Of a DNA stretch of 64,000 nucleotides, positions 45,446 through 57,418 are shown in pieces; the first letter of the stretch is position 1, and the number at the start of each line of letters is the position of its first letter. The translations under genes were made by a program, and so were the position numbers. Origin of the DNA: Gautieria morchelliformis (taxonomy: Eukaryota > Basidiomycota > Agaricomycetes > Gomphales > Gomphaceae); assembly GCA_015179125.1 (NCBI GenBank), contig WHVA01000576.1:1-64000 (forward strand), read 5' to 3'. A model generated the notes under the pieces. That model saw only the letters and a list, made by a program, of their open reading frames with translations, had not been told where the DNA came from and made no database searches.

Positions 45446-46739
45446 CATGGGCCACAGGCCATGTGTGCATACCTGTCTCTAATAATCAGATGTAACACCC
45501 TAGAGCCTCCCTCACTTCTGTATACCCTCCAACCTTTGCACAGCATGAGAGCCATGAGAAATGTCTCAAATATAAGGAAAGGGATCCAAAAGAAAAAGGC
45601 ATGGGGCGTTGTGGTGCCGTCTGGGCAGCCAGTCGTGCCACTTACCATCACCAGTGTGACTGGATTGTCGTGAGAAGGTGGACGGGGAAGAATGGGCAGA
45701 AGTGGAGCAAGTACTCTCCAGTAGCCAATGTTGAAATTCCCAGCCACGAAGAGCTGGCTATCGCCGCCACTAAGAACGCAATCATGATGAGAAGTAGTCT
45801 TCGGCTGCAGTTATAAACTGCATATATCTAATCAGATTAAAGTAAGACCGATAATTACACTATGGCAAAGGGAAGGAGCCACATACTCGAAGTATGAGGA
45901 TAACTAGATGCATAAGGATGAGCGGGCATGTAGCTATCACCAAAGGCAAATATATATCGCACTTTCCGCGGTTACAATAGCAATAATCTCACTGAAACAT
46001 ATTTTTGCGTCAGAATCTCGGTCGTGATGGGAACAAGGTATGAGAGTGTCCATTGAGGCAAAGAAAGTTTAGACCTACGACGTTATAGTACACCAAATAA
46101 GCCCGCGGCAACTTGTGTCCAACACTGCATCAGGACACTTATACGTCCCTGAAGAATTACTATGCATACAACTTTGGAAAATCAGGTGAGATATGGCGAG
46201 GCGAATTTACTAATGCCTCACCAGCAACGAGGTCCCAAAGGAAAAGGCTGATTGCAACATTAGTACATTGATATCACACGGAATCGCGCATGGAAACCGC
46301 ACCCATCACAACAGAAAGAAGCGACAGTAATCCGAAATAACGATTCTGACGATGTATGGCATCAGTATTATCATAGGGACCTGATACTATAAGGAACATA
46401 TACATACAAATATAAATAGTATCTTTCCTAAAGACCAGCGGCGCTTCCATACGAATTCGAACTATAACAAGATAGGCCAAGTTGTTCCGTCATTCGAAGT
46501 GACATGCACCTCATCATCAAATGTAAGGGCTATCGCGACCGAGTCAGCCATATATATATTTCATTACTGACCACAGTGAGAAACCAACCATAGTCATATG
46601 TTAGCATTGCTAGTGCAGCGACAGCCACGTACTTTCTTGGTGTGTCTGTAGCCAAACATAATGAGAGAAGAGAGGAAGGAGAAGGAACACTGGTAATACT
46701 GACATGCGATAACAGCTTCAACGTTGTCAACGTCAATAC
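45446..46739 (-). CDS. DUF6533-like multi-pass membrane protein
   Basis: Spliced on the minus strand, the N-terminal part reads YTPRKYVAVAALAMLTYDYA, then LTFDDEFEFVWKRRWSLGK. This matches the start of the DUF6533 family common in basidiomycetes, a roughly seven-helix membrane protein of unknown function. The C-terminal part (FFFWIPFLIFETFLMALMLC, then HLIIRDR) also fits the family. Proposed early exons start at ATG 46739, with introns ending TACAG, GATAG and TATAG. Middle exons (about 45800-46350) are not resolved and may be damaged, so the gene may be a pseudogene. Confidence 0.6.
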
Positions 46740-47269
46740 TCATTTCGAGACAGTGGAGACTCTGGAGAGTGGGTAGAAGTAGGTCAGGTTAACCCGCCAC
46801 ACATACCCTTATATCATTTCGCTACTAGATGCAACAGCGTCATTCCTAGCGGGGACCGACATCTTATCATGATGTGCAACTGCACTCAGGCATCGGGGAC
46901 GGCAGCGCCGGCACCGGTCTCTCCACTAACGGATGTTTAGGGATGAAAGGAGTCCATGGTGAACGAGTCGTACGCGCTAAACTCATTCACAATGGCGAAA
47001 TGACTGCCAGAGCCGCTCGTCTGAATAGGTTAAGTTTTGCTTGCTTTTAGAATCGTAGAATGTCGGAAAACCCGAATTGCCGGATCAGGCCTGTCGACTG
47101 ATTAAGGGCTGTCAGCGGATAGCCGTCAGACGCCGACTGTTGGAATCATGTACAACCTGCTGGCAATTACGATTAAATTCATCTACAACCTGCTGTAAAT
47201 TACACGCGTGTTCAAATCAGACGCCCATTCCTACGCCTCCACATGCGGTTCACCTGAACCGTCCCCTCG
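46740..47269. other. Intergenic stretch
   Basis: No gene or recognisable repeat is seen. A short near-repeat (TACAACCTGCTG) occurs twice near 47150-47200. Confidence 0.5.
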
Positions 47270-47655
47270 TGTCCTCACGGTGCAAATGCACCATAGGCCG
47301 CCCCTCCGGTGCACGTGCACCGTAGCCCGCCGCCTCTCCGTACGGTGGACATGCACCGTACGCCGCCCTCTCCCTGCGGTGCATGTGCACCATAGGCCGC
47401 GCCTCAGTACGGTGCACCTGCACCATAGGCCGACTCTCGGTACGGTGCACATGCACCGTAGCCCGCCGCCCCTCGCATGGTGCACAGGCGCCCACAGGCC
47501 GCGCCTCAGTACGGTGCGCCGGCACCGTAGGCCGTCTGGTGGTACGGCGCACATGCACCGTCTCCCGCCTCTCACCAAGGTGCACATGCACCATCCATCA
47601 CCCCTCAGTACGGTGTACGTGCACCATAGGCCGCCACTCAGTACGGTGCAGCTGC
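47270..47655. repeat. 33-bp palindromic minisatellite
   Basis: About twelve degenerate units of about 33 bp share CGGTGCACATGCACCGTAGG, itself nearly palindromic, followed by CCGCC-type linkers. As 33 is a multiple of three, every frame reads as repeated peptide, giving spurious ORFs on both strands. Confidence 0.85.
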
Positions 47656-48405
47656 CCCCAACCCTTGGCTAAGCTCACCCACCGGTTCCTTGGACCCTTT
47701 CGTGGTGGTCCATAGAGCTGGGAGGAATACATACTGCCTCTGCTTCCCCGCATCAATGGCTTGGCTTCACTTGCTGTTCAACATGGTAAAACTCCTCCTG
47801 GCCCCAGATCCTGGGCCAAAGGCCCAGGCTGCCACCACCTCCAGAAATCGTAGACAAGGAGCAGCACTATGTGGTCAACAAGATCCTTGACAGCAGCCTC
47901 CTACAGGGCCGCCCCCAGTTCCTGATCAAGTGGGAAGGATATGGGTGTGAGGAGAATTCATGGATTCCCAAGGACAATGTCCATGCACCAGCCAAGGTGT
48001 GGGAATTCTACCAGACTCACCCCAGAGCACCCAGGAGGATTAGGTCAACAGCTTTCCAATCAATCATGTCCTGTGCTTCAAAGATGCAGCACTCTAGAGG
48101 GGAGGTAATGTCAGGGGAACCCCCTTCTGAAGTCATTTCCGAGCATGGCCCTGGTTGGGGTACAATTACATCCCAAGCCCCTGACCCGTCCCCATGTCCA
48201 TCTCAGTCCTGAAGCCGAGGTGCAGGGTCATATGCATTAGGTGATCCCATGGAGGTCAGGGCTGGTGTCGCTTGCCCCTGGAAGTGTGAAGGGGTATGTG
48301 ACGGTGTGCCACTGTGCTGGCAGCGAGGGTCCCTATCCTTTCCTCTTTGGATCCTTCTCTGTCAGACAGCATGATTTTCACTGTCTAGGGAGAGTTGCCC
48401 CTACA
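47656..48405 (+). mobile_element. Ty3/Gypsy 3' fragment with LTR (Gypsy-4)
   Basis: The fragment carries the end of an integrase (AKLTHRFLGPF) and a chromodomain (FLIKWEGYGCEENSWIP). The TGTCAGGGGAACC LTR start follows at 48109 and the LTR ends GTTGCCCCTACA at 48405. It is related to, but clearly diverged from, the Gypsy-1/2/3 family, and its LTR is about 297 bp. It is a broken, older fossil that begins directly at the minisatellite. Confidence 0.8.
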
Positions 48406-48664
48406 GGAGCCAGAATAGGGGCGGGCGACATTGTGATCACATGAAGCAGTCAGCTTTGCGTTGTGCGGGCATTTTGCGGGAATGATAGCTCCATGATGGC
48501 AGCACTTGCGAGACAATGGTAATGTAGTGACATTCCACTAGTGGTTGGTACCTGATGGTTACCGCACATTGCACCTCTTTTAGAAGTTGGACCAATGGTC
48601 ATTATCTGTGACCGTGGTCAGCGAAGGTCCTACCTCCGCGGTTTTAGTGATGTGATTGTGATGT
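48406..48664. other. Unclassified stretch
   Basis: Short intergenic sequence between the Gypsy-4 LTR and the duplicated block. No gene is seen. Confidence 0.5.
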
Positions 48665-48850
48665 GATTATATACGCGTCTGCCATCCCGCTAGACATGAG
48701 GAGAATGCGGCGATGTCAGGGCTTACGTTGCATGCCAAGGCGCAGTCAAACTTTCTTAGTAGCACGTATATCTTGTGTTCATCAGAGGTCGAGGATGCCT
48801 CTTCCCTGTACTAAGGTCGATGTTCAATGGAAAGTCAGGTTTTCTTGCTA
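48665..48850 (+). pseudogene. Decayed 5' fragment of the CSC1-like channel gene, second copy
   Basis: ATGCGGCGATGTCAGGGCTT near 48706 and TACTAAGGTCGATGTT near 48819 match exons 1-2 of the gene at 52031. It parallels the fragment at 5975-6235, including its position at the 3' end of a terpene synthase gene. Confidence 0.65.
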
Positions 48851-48948
48851 CAGCCACATGTCTAGTGTCTAAAATTTAGAAGGTGGAAGGGGTTACAGGA
48901 ATGTGACACGGGATTGAAGGAGACCTCCTCTGAACAAAACATTTCACG

Positions 48949-50180
48949 TTATTCTAGGCCCAGATCATTAAGCTTGTATCGGTCCTGTGTAATGTGCCAT
49001 ATGCTACTGACGGTAAGCTATCGCAATTCCCTGAGTTAGTGGGAGACACTCACATGTATCCACGTTCAAAGACCTTCCAGGCACGGAGGGCTCTGGGACT
49101 ATCGGACAAGGCCAGCTGGATTGTATTTATCGCAGTTTGCATTTCCTCCGCTACCTCAGCCAGGACTTGTAAGGGAGCTTTATCGTCGATGCATGCACGA
49201 GTGTGGATATAATTAGCTGTTTCGCCTTCTAGGCTCTCCTTGTGAAATCTAGCAGATAAATTAATGAGATTCAGATCACACAGCGCGACAGCAGGAGAAG
49301 AGGTACAGACGATAGAATATCATTGGTCAAGCAGATCCAGCGATCCATGACGGGTACGGCCTGAATATATTCCATCGTATTCATTTGACTCGACTTCGTA
49401 AAACTCATGAGAGCATATGCAGGCCCGACCCCATTACCGTGGCGCACAAACCATGAAAATCGCTGTGCACCTCGAAGCACGGGCAGCTTCTCAATCTCAG
49501 GCTCCATGCAACAGATGGTTACAAGCTCAAACGCTGCGACTATGATCGAGTTCGCACATAGGGGGTCGTAAAGATCCCACATGCGTAGAAGCACGCTGGC
49601 AAACGCGTCGAGAACAGGGTTCAGCTGCGGTTGACCACTGAGGAAACGCTGCTCAAATCCGCTGTACGAGCTAGGGTCTTTGGGCGCCATGTCATCCACG
49701 TAAATGCAATACCTGTCAAAATAATCATGACCCAGCTGGCACATATAATAACAGTTCAGGTACCAAGTGAAAAGCGCAATGTTCTGTTTTTCAGGAAAAC
49801 TGCACTCATGGTAGCATATCTGTGCCCATATAGTAAGCAAGCACCCATTTACAAAGCTGGACGAGCTGGTACCTCTGCCATATTAGCAGACACGCGAAGT
49901 ATCTCCTCCAACTTGTCGCAAACAAAGTTTCCAGATTCCATTTCGGCTCGCATAAAATCTTCAAGCTCTTGATTGTTAGCCTTTTTATCCGTGGGACCAT
50001 ACCCCGTGGCAGCCACAAATGCTTTCAGAATGGAAGCTTTAACATCTGTCGAAAGGTAACATGTTTAGGGCCTAGTCCGGTTAGAGTGCACTAAAGTTGC
50101 AAACCGATAGAGTCGCTTTGGCTGTTATCAGGGAGATTTGAACCAAGACGTTTGGCAGAGATGTCGTTTGTGATGGCCAT
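48949..50180 (-). CDS. TRI5-like (trichodiene-synthase-family) terpene synthase, copy 2
   Basis: Paralogue of the gene at 6388-7611, with the same six-exon structure and start (MAITNDISAKRLGSNLP). The predicted sesquiterpene cyclase shows YVDDMAPKDPSSY, the NSE-type motif NDILSFHKE assembled across an intron, and a C-terminal DRYKLNDL. Every intron boundary is conserved with copy 1 and no stop falls in an exon, so both copies look intact. Differences are scattered substitutions. The gene sits between a decayed CSC1 5' fragment and the upstream segment of the complete CSC1 gene. Substrate and product are not predictable from sequence. Confidence 0.87.
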
Positions 50181-51387
50181 TGGTGAAGACTGTTAAGAAG
50201 AGTGGACTAGAGTCGAGGCGGTAGTTCTCCTTGCATAGAATTGAGTACTGTCTTGTCTCCTTATATACCTTGAACTTCAGACCACAAGGATATAGGTTGA
50301 ACCTCAAACATAATGACGGTCCGAACACAGGGCAGGTGCGTGGTGCCCCAACTTTTTTTAATGATTTTAAGCGACCGCAGACGTAGACAGGGCCGATGGT
50401 GGCAAAATATCACGGTGCCTCCTCCACACTCCAGGAGGCTCCCTGCTTTGCACCAGCGGCAGACCCTGTCTCCGCCGGTCCGGGCGTATTTCTCGTAACC
50501 ATTTACTTTACCACTATGAGTTAATAGCACATTACGGTTCCGCCTTTGGATTTATGGCTGTGTAGCTGTTCTGACATAGTGAGGGTGCTCAACCTAGACA
50601 GAGTGCATGGCACCAGGGACGTAAGTATAAATATCCCAGGTTCAATGGTCAGAGCTGGGTGCCAGAACTACAACTGTACCTGATTCTATTCCTGTACCTG
50701 GTCTATTCCTCGGCAGTAAGTAAGCAGTGGACATGAATCAACAGTGGGTCCAAAGGTTTCCGTCGACCGGCTTGCATAAAATATTGTTCCCGGGCGGATA
50801 TGCCTGGCCTGACTGCACTGGGGTCTGAAATTTCTGAGTCCGCATTAACTCTCTCCGTTCTATCGAGTTCGTGCATAGAGTGCCCGAAATCGAATTCAAG
50901 GATGCTGTGCTGTGGCGTTCATCTGCAGGATTCGGAAATACGCACTAATGGTGCTCACTCTCTTGTCTCCGATGCACTCTTTAGATTGCCCGACGAGTGG
51001 CGCAACGCCGACCAGCGTTTCTGACTCAACCTACTAAGCTCTTCAGTGCATTTCTGAGCCAGTTCGGATTCTAGGATGTGAGATGACACTGGCGCTCCCA
51101 ACAGGGATGTCGTTCTCAAGACCGAGCCACTTGGATCTGTTTGGCGGTGACGTATTCCGATTCAGGACGCGTTCAAGTAGTATTCGATGTTCTCGGCCAT
51201 TGAGATTGCCGTCGATAGGCAGTTTTTAATAGACGAAAGTATCACCGAAGGATAACGCCTTAATGTTCCCAGGCGGACATGCGGACAGCAGCAGCGGTTC
51301 AGAACATGTCCGGGCCAGTAGAAAAGATTTGCTGCCGCTTGGCTCCGCGCACGAATGGTAACCAAATTGCTCGGCTAAGTCACGCGT
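50181..51387. other. Intergenic stretch
   Basis: The first about 150 bp resemble the upstream flank of terpene synthase copy 1. The rest shows no gene. Several short frames exist, none with domains or splice sites. Confidence 0.5.
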
Positions 51388-51842
51388 GGACGTATTATGT
51401 AAGCCCAGGTACGATCGTGCCACTACTAGGCTGTCGCTGTTGCCGTTGCCGCGTGGAAGAAATGACCAGCTCGTCACAGTTGTAGGCTATGCCCTGGGTG
51501 TGTGTACACAGCGGCACGAAGAGTCGCCGTGCATCGTCCATGCACCAACCTTGCGACAATGCGAAGAGTACCGAAGATTTGTGGTGTGAGTCCTTCCGGC
51601 CCAACTCCTTGACCTTATCATGCGACACTGCAGTCTGACAGAGTCGATATGAGTAGTCTTGCAGAGTTACGTGGACATGGTGGAGTGCATCTCAGACCCT
51701 GGAGTGGGCGGCAACATGAGAATTGTGGGGCACCTCGTGCTGGCGGGCCTGTTGCCGCCACAGGCCTTACTGAATTAGAATAAGATGAACATCCTCGGGC
51801 TCTGAGCCTCTCTCTGACCAGCTGGCATCTCTCACTGGTGTA
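51388..51842 (+). repeat. CSC1 upstream segment (parent copy of the duplicated block)
   Basis: This matches 5271-5800 and, in part, 8222-8395. It ends about 190 bp before the CSC1 start codon and probably includes the CSC1 promoter region. No core promoter motif is obvious. Confidence 0.7.
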
Positions 51843-52030
51843 TTCTAATAGAAAAGAATAAGTATTACCACATAAAGGTATTTCATTGTAGACGTCATCG
51901 TGCCGCCGTCGATCGAGGAGACTATATTTAGAACTCCGTCATCCGCTCCAATATGGAAGAAGTAATCGCTGGCCCTTCCTGGTACATAATATTCTCCGCT
52001 GCAGATCACACGTACTATACCTGTCACCCT

Positions 52031-55000
52031 ATGGCAACTATCCAAGACCGCTCTTTCAGTCGTGACTATAATGGCCTAAGGAGTCAATTCGCTGTGGGAG
52101 GCGTACTCGCCGCCGTCTGTCTCATGGGATATGAGTTGATGAGGCGAATGCGGCGAGGACGGGGCTTGCGTCCCCAAGGACAGACTCGAGATGGCGTCGA
52201 TAGTGTGGAGACATGGGAGTTTGGATAGTGAGTCGAGCTTTCGGTCGTAGCACGCACCTGCTTTGTTCATCAGGAGCAAGTCTGTACCAAGGTCGATGTT
52301 GGGCCCAGTGAGTGTGCACCGTTTTCCGGCCACAGCCAACTCATCCTATACAAGGAAACCCTCGCCAGCACTACCCAAATGGCCACTGGCATGGGTTAAG
52401 CAGACGCTTCAGATCCCAGAGCGTACGCTCCCCGAGCTGCTAGGAGTTGATGCTACATTGTACATCAGATTTCTCAGAGCATGCTGTGAGTTCCTTTATT
52501 TAGTTTATCATGAATCCCGGGCCAACCTGGTCGCCACAGGGTGGTTTACGGCTCTTCACACATGCACTACATTCCCTGTGTTGTTCAGCATTCACATCCT
52601 GTTTTCACCCTCTGACATTTCCCTGCAATTAATGGACAAGGCATCTATATCATCGCTTGTTCTCTCACCGCATGGCCTACGTCTTGTATTCGTGCATGTC
52701 ATTCTCGCCTATTGGATCACCGTTACCTGGGTTTTGGCTCTGCTCTGGGTGGCTCGGGGCACATTCAGGTATCGTTCTCTACTGATACAGCGCGCCGCGG
52801 AGACCATTACGCGGAATCGATCGAATGAAACCCCAGGAGAACAGAATGATGAAGATAGGCACGGGCTCCGATTGCGCACGATCATGGTCACCAATGTTCC
52901 GGCTCCATTGCGCAACGAGAAAGCTCTGAAGGAATATCTTGAGTACCACATGTCACGTCCCTTGGGGACGGCACCCATCACGCCAGGTTTTATCCCCAAG
53001 ATGATGACCTTTCTCTTCAACCGCGCCGCGGCATCTTCCGCTGTACAGCACTTTATGCCTGCCGTGGAGGAAGAAGTCAGGGATAATGTGACAGATGGAA
53101 AGCATAATCAGGTTCCCGCGATTGTGGAGCGCGTAGTCATCGCACGTAAGATGACAGAGTTGGCGTCGTTACTGGAGCGTCGCATGGAGGTACTCATGAA
53201 ACTAGAGTATGCTCATGTTAAACTCGCCTGCAAGGCCTTGAAGGCCGCACGCTTCCATCATGATCACCCCGTGAGGAGTACAGGAAGCCGCGGCCCGTTA
53301 AGCAGGCTCTTCTCACCACGATCATGGGTGAGTGGTGCCGTGAACAGCGATCATCGCGACGAAGAGTCTGCCCCTGCTAAAGCTGGGAGTGACCTCGGGG
53401 AACAGCTTAACCTGGTCACCGAGACTCTGGCACCCTTCGTATCAGAGTTCCATGTTCCCTCAGCGACGGGCATCCGGGAAAATCTGTCCCGCATCCGACA
53501 TTATGGAAACATTGAACCGTCCCCACCCACCGACTCCTACCCTCCGTCGTCCCCCGAGACCCGCACTTCCCCTCAGAGTACGGTCTGGGAAGCCCTGCAC
53601 AGTCTCCCGCGCGCGTGCCTCGACGCATACCAGCCACTGATTTACCTGAGCAGACTATTCCGCGGACAAACCGTTCCCGCGATTGACTACTACGGCGCCA
53701 AGCTCGGGCTACTCACTGCGCTCATCAATGAGAATCGCGGTCGCCCCCTTGACGCATACCCTCCGTCATCGACCGTGTTTGTCACGTTCGAAAAGATCGA
53801 GGACGCTCGGAGGGCGGCCAGATACTTGCATGTCCATCCTCGTAACCCAATGGCATGTCTTGTCGTTCCCGCCCCCGATGTGGCAGACCTTGATTGGGGA
53901 CGGGTCATGAAAAGCTCCTTTACGGGGGAGGTGAGCAAGCCGATGATGTTGTCCCTAAGTCGGAGCTTAACTTACGCCGCGATAGTTTCTCAAGGATTGG
54001 GTGATAGATCTGGGTGTTTGGTGAGCAGGACCTGTAACTGGCACATGAAACATTGCCAACGGTTTGGATTAGGACTTTCACGTGCTCTTGGATCATTCCA
54101 GTACGTTGTGCTTCCTGTATTTGATCACCGCCTTATTCCATGCAGATATCCCTCCTTGTTGGACTTGTCAACATTCAGAACCTAGGCATCTTTATTCCCG
54201 GATTGGTGAGCCGTTCTTCTACGCTTATTCTCGTGTCTGCCTCACCATCTCTGCAGCAGAAGTACCTACAAAAACATCCCCGGGACCAAGAGGCGATATC
54301 TTCTCTACTTCCCACCCTCCTGGTGTCCCTTCTTACTATCCTCGTTCCTGTGATTCTTCTCCTCATCGCCAAAAAGGGTCACACGATTATCACATTCAGC
54401 AAACTTCACGACACGATCATGATTCGTTACTGGAAATTCCTCATATGCAACCTGCTTATCTTTTTCTGTGTCGGTGTCTCTGCCTTGGAATCGTTCTTGC
54501 AGTCATTTAGAAGCTCAGTTAATCCGCTCCCCCTGATCGCTTCAAGTTTCCCGACTGCAGGCCCTTTCTATGTTGGGTGAGTAACTCTGCTTGCTTTGTC
54601 CTCAAGCGTCAACGCTGATGTTTAGGCTCAGATGGCGTGAGTCTGCTTGTATATCGCGAGTCTGCTAACCGGTTTGCTCAGCAAATGAAAGTGATCCTGC
54701 AGACTGCCTTTCACGGGTTCCTCGAGTTGGGTCTTTGTAAGCGACTCCCCTCATTCAGTCTGAGATCCAAGTACTCATGTCAACCAGATGGCGTATGTGA
54801 ATTTGCCGATTACGGGTCGAGCATCTTCTCACCAATTTTGTCTACCTGAAAAGCTCCCGCTCATAGTATACCCTTCAACCAGAGCAGCAACGACTTTACG
54901 CCGCCGTGCCGCAAGCATTCGACCGCGAACATTCAATTTTTATTGTACGTCCTACTCTGCGTGACATGTATTATGAGTAACAATTACATAGATTGGGTAC

Positions 55001-56964
55001 CCAATCATGTGCTTGTTATGACCATCGTCGTTTGCTTTGCCTTGCTTAATCCGCTAGTTATACCCTTTGCATGGTTATACTTTTCTGTCCAATCGGGTGA
55101 GTACCTCTCACTATCAATATCTGCCGGGGGTCGATGACCACTCCGTTTTAGTCATCGTGAAACATCAGGTGAAGTTGACGCTACCTTTCCGAGCTTACGT
55201 TGACGGGTTTCAGCTTGTGCATGTCTACGCCAAGACGTACGACAATAACGGGCAAATCATTCTAATCCGAGTCGTGCGGTATTCGCTAGATGGCCTCATC
55301 CTTGCCCACGTGAGTGTATGAACGCGTTTGCCGAGTTATGTGCACCAACGATGTCCTATAGGTGGTCTTCCTGGCGTTCCTTCTTTTCCTTCGAGAAACA
55401 CCAGAAGCAGCTTTGACTGGCGTCCTTCTAGGTCTCACTGTCATTACAAAGATTGGGTTCGTGGCTAATTATGGGCATGGGACCGGCTTCTGACCTATAC
55501 TTTAGGCTTACTCGGCTTTGTCGGGCGAAGTTTGCGGAGACTACCCAAGCGGAGGACAGTGTATACAGTGGGGGAGAACAGGATTTTACCCCTCCTGATA
55601 TTGCAAACGAGAGCGAGGGAGGAGGGGTTATCACCTCACGGGCGGCCACGCTCGGGAGTCTGCTTCCCTACGGAAGTTCTCGGTTCTGGACTTGGAAAGT
55701 AACCCCTGGCCCCGACTTCTCTTACGAAGTTGCTCCAGCACGACCGCTGCCTCGGCGCCCGGCCATTCCTTTCGGCCGTAGTGTGAGCTTCACTCGAATT
55801 ACTTCCGACGAGAAACCGGAGCGTCCCCCGCAGCTAGAGATACCTAGGGATACCGAAGCCAGCAATGCATATTCCGATAAGAATGCTGAAGGGGCCGCAA
55901 GCACCGATTCTCCTCGTCTCCTAGGCCCACCATTCCATGGAACGCTACTGACTCGACGCAACACGGCGGGAGCTCGACGGACTGTGAACACATCAATTGT
56001 TACACCACACGCGAAACACGCCCCCTGGGACGATTTTCCCCATCTTAACCGTCCATATGAAAATCCGTTTTACGTTGCCCCCATAGATAACTTCCTATGG
56101 TTGCCACGAAATCCTTTCGGTGTGTTAGACCTTGACGACTCTGTGGATATGCATCAGTCCCTTACTAGTGAGCTTGGAGCTGGGGAGCTGGGACGATGGA
56201 TGAACGAAACGGCAGAGGCGCCATTGTCACTAACAGGAGATCTCGTAGAGACCCCCAGTACTATGCCATCACGGTCGCCAGATTCGAACCATTCCGATTC
56301 GGTACATGGTGGCTTCCCATTCAACACAGGCCGCCATCTCAGTGGAGCCGAACACATTTCGTTGTCGTCTGTTCTCTCTGAGAGGGTTAGCCGCCTTGAG
56401 CGGGAGGATGACATTGATCGGGCTAGTGCACAGAGGTCTACAATTAGCAGATCAGGCTACGGTAGACGCATGAGCATTGCGCTGCGCCACAGTTCGTCTG
56501 ACTGGAGACAGAGCGGTCTGACCCACAGCGCTAGCCAGCCACTTCCTCCTTTCCTCGGTCGATCGGTCTCTGGACGGTCTGCTGCTTCTAAGCTACAAAT
56601 AAGTCCACAACGTCTCAGGTCTACGTCACACGATCCTGTCAACGAGCCTGATTTACAAGCCGAAGCTGTATTCATGGACTCCAGCTTCAGTGTACCGGTG
56701 TCCCTCCATGGTACCACTGGCAGAGCCTCAAGGTTGACCCACAGGCATGAGAGGGCAACCGGCCCTCCCGTGCCCATGCGTGACGCCGTGGTGGGGGAGA
56801 TCATTGCTGAAGAACGAGTAGAGGCAATGGAGCGGATACGACTTGAGACGGAAGAGCAGCGGCTCAAGGATGCCCAGAAGCCTTCCTGGTGGAATTCATG
56901 GCTATGGCACCGTAGGCCGCCATCTGTTCATCGTCCCGAAGGAGCCACTTCCGACAACACCTAA
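52031..56964 (+). CDS. CSC1/OSCA/TMEM63-type membrane channel (DUF221)
   Basis: Predicted mechanosensitive or osmosensitive cation channel of the CSC1 family in a cell membrane. Spliced by eye into 16 exons: 52031-52227, 52281-52307, 52355-52485, 52540-53930, 53986-54020, 54073-54100, 54146-54205, 54257-54576, 54632-54636, 54692-54736, 54822-54944, 54992-55096, 55152-55168, 55214-55309, 55362-55456, 55506-56964. All phases close and give 1377 residues. Landmarks: N-terminal RSN1-like helices (SRDYNGLRSQF..., WEFGYLYQGR across introns, LHTCTTFPVLF), a long cytosolic domain (exon 4), then the channel helices (FLKDWVIDLGVW, SSLLPTLLVSLL, ICNLLIFFCVGVSA, SIRPRTFNFYYWVPNH, VYAKTYDNNGQ). A Ser/Pro/Arg-rich tail of about 480 residues follows. 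Exon 9 would be only 5 nt. The start was chosen because M-ATIQDRSFSRDYNG aligns with family N termini. Confidence 0.9.
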
Positions 56965-57418
56965 TATAAAGCAATGGAAAGCGGCTATATCGTTCTATAT
57001 TCATGATAATACCCTGAGTAATATAGCCCAATAATTTCAAATGTTTGGAACTCCATAAGTAATCGTTCGCATTGCTGGTCCAAACTCATTGGCCAGGCAA
57101 GGGGTAGCAATTGTGAATCCATATTTGTGCACAGTATTTGTACAGTACAGTCAGGAAACGTCAAACCTAATTACATTGATAGAAATGAATTCGGTGGCCC
57201 GGCAGCCGGTTTCATCGAGTCATGCCCCATCTACACTTTACGAGCGCACGCATAGTACATGCCTGACCCAACGTTCCTCTCAGGGTCGGATGCTTCCTGC
57301 ACCCATCCGTCCTTCACCCCGTCCGTCAATCCATACACAGTCAACTTGGGATCCAAGGCACCATAAGCATGAAAGTACGAGTCGAACATCACTTTACCCA
57401 GACGATCCCGAGCTTGGT

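Noticed and set aside
47208-47672. Long frames of repeated VHxHHRP-type peptide
   Set aside because: Product of the 33-bp minisatellite, open on both strands.
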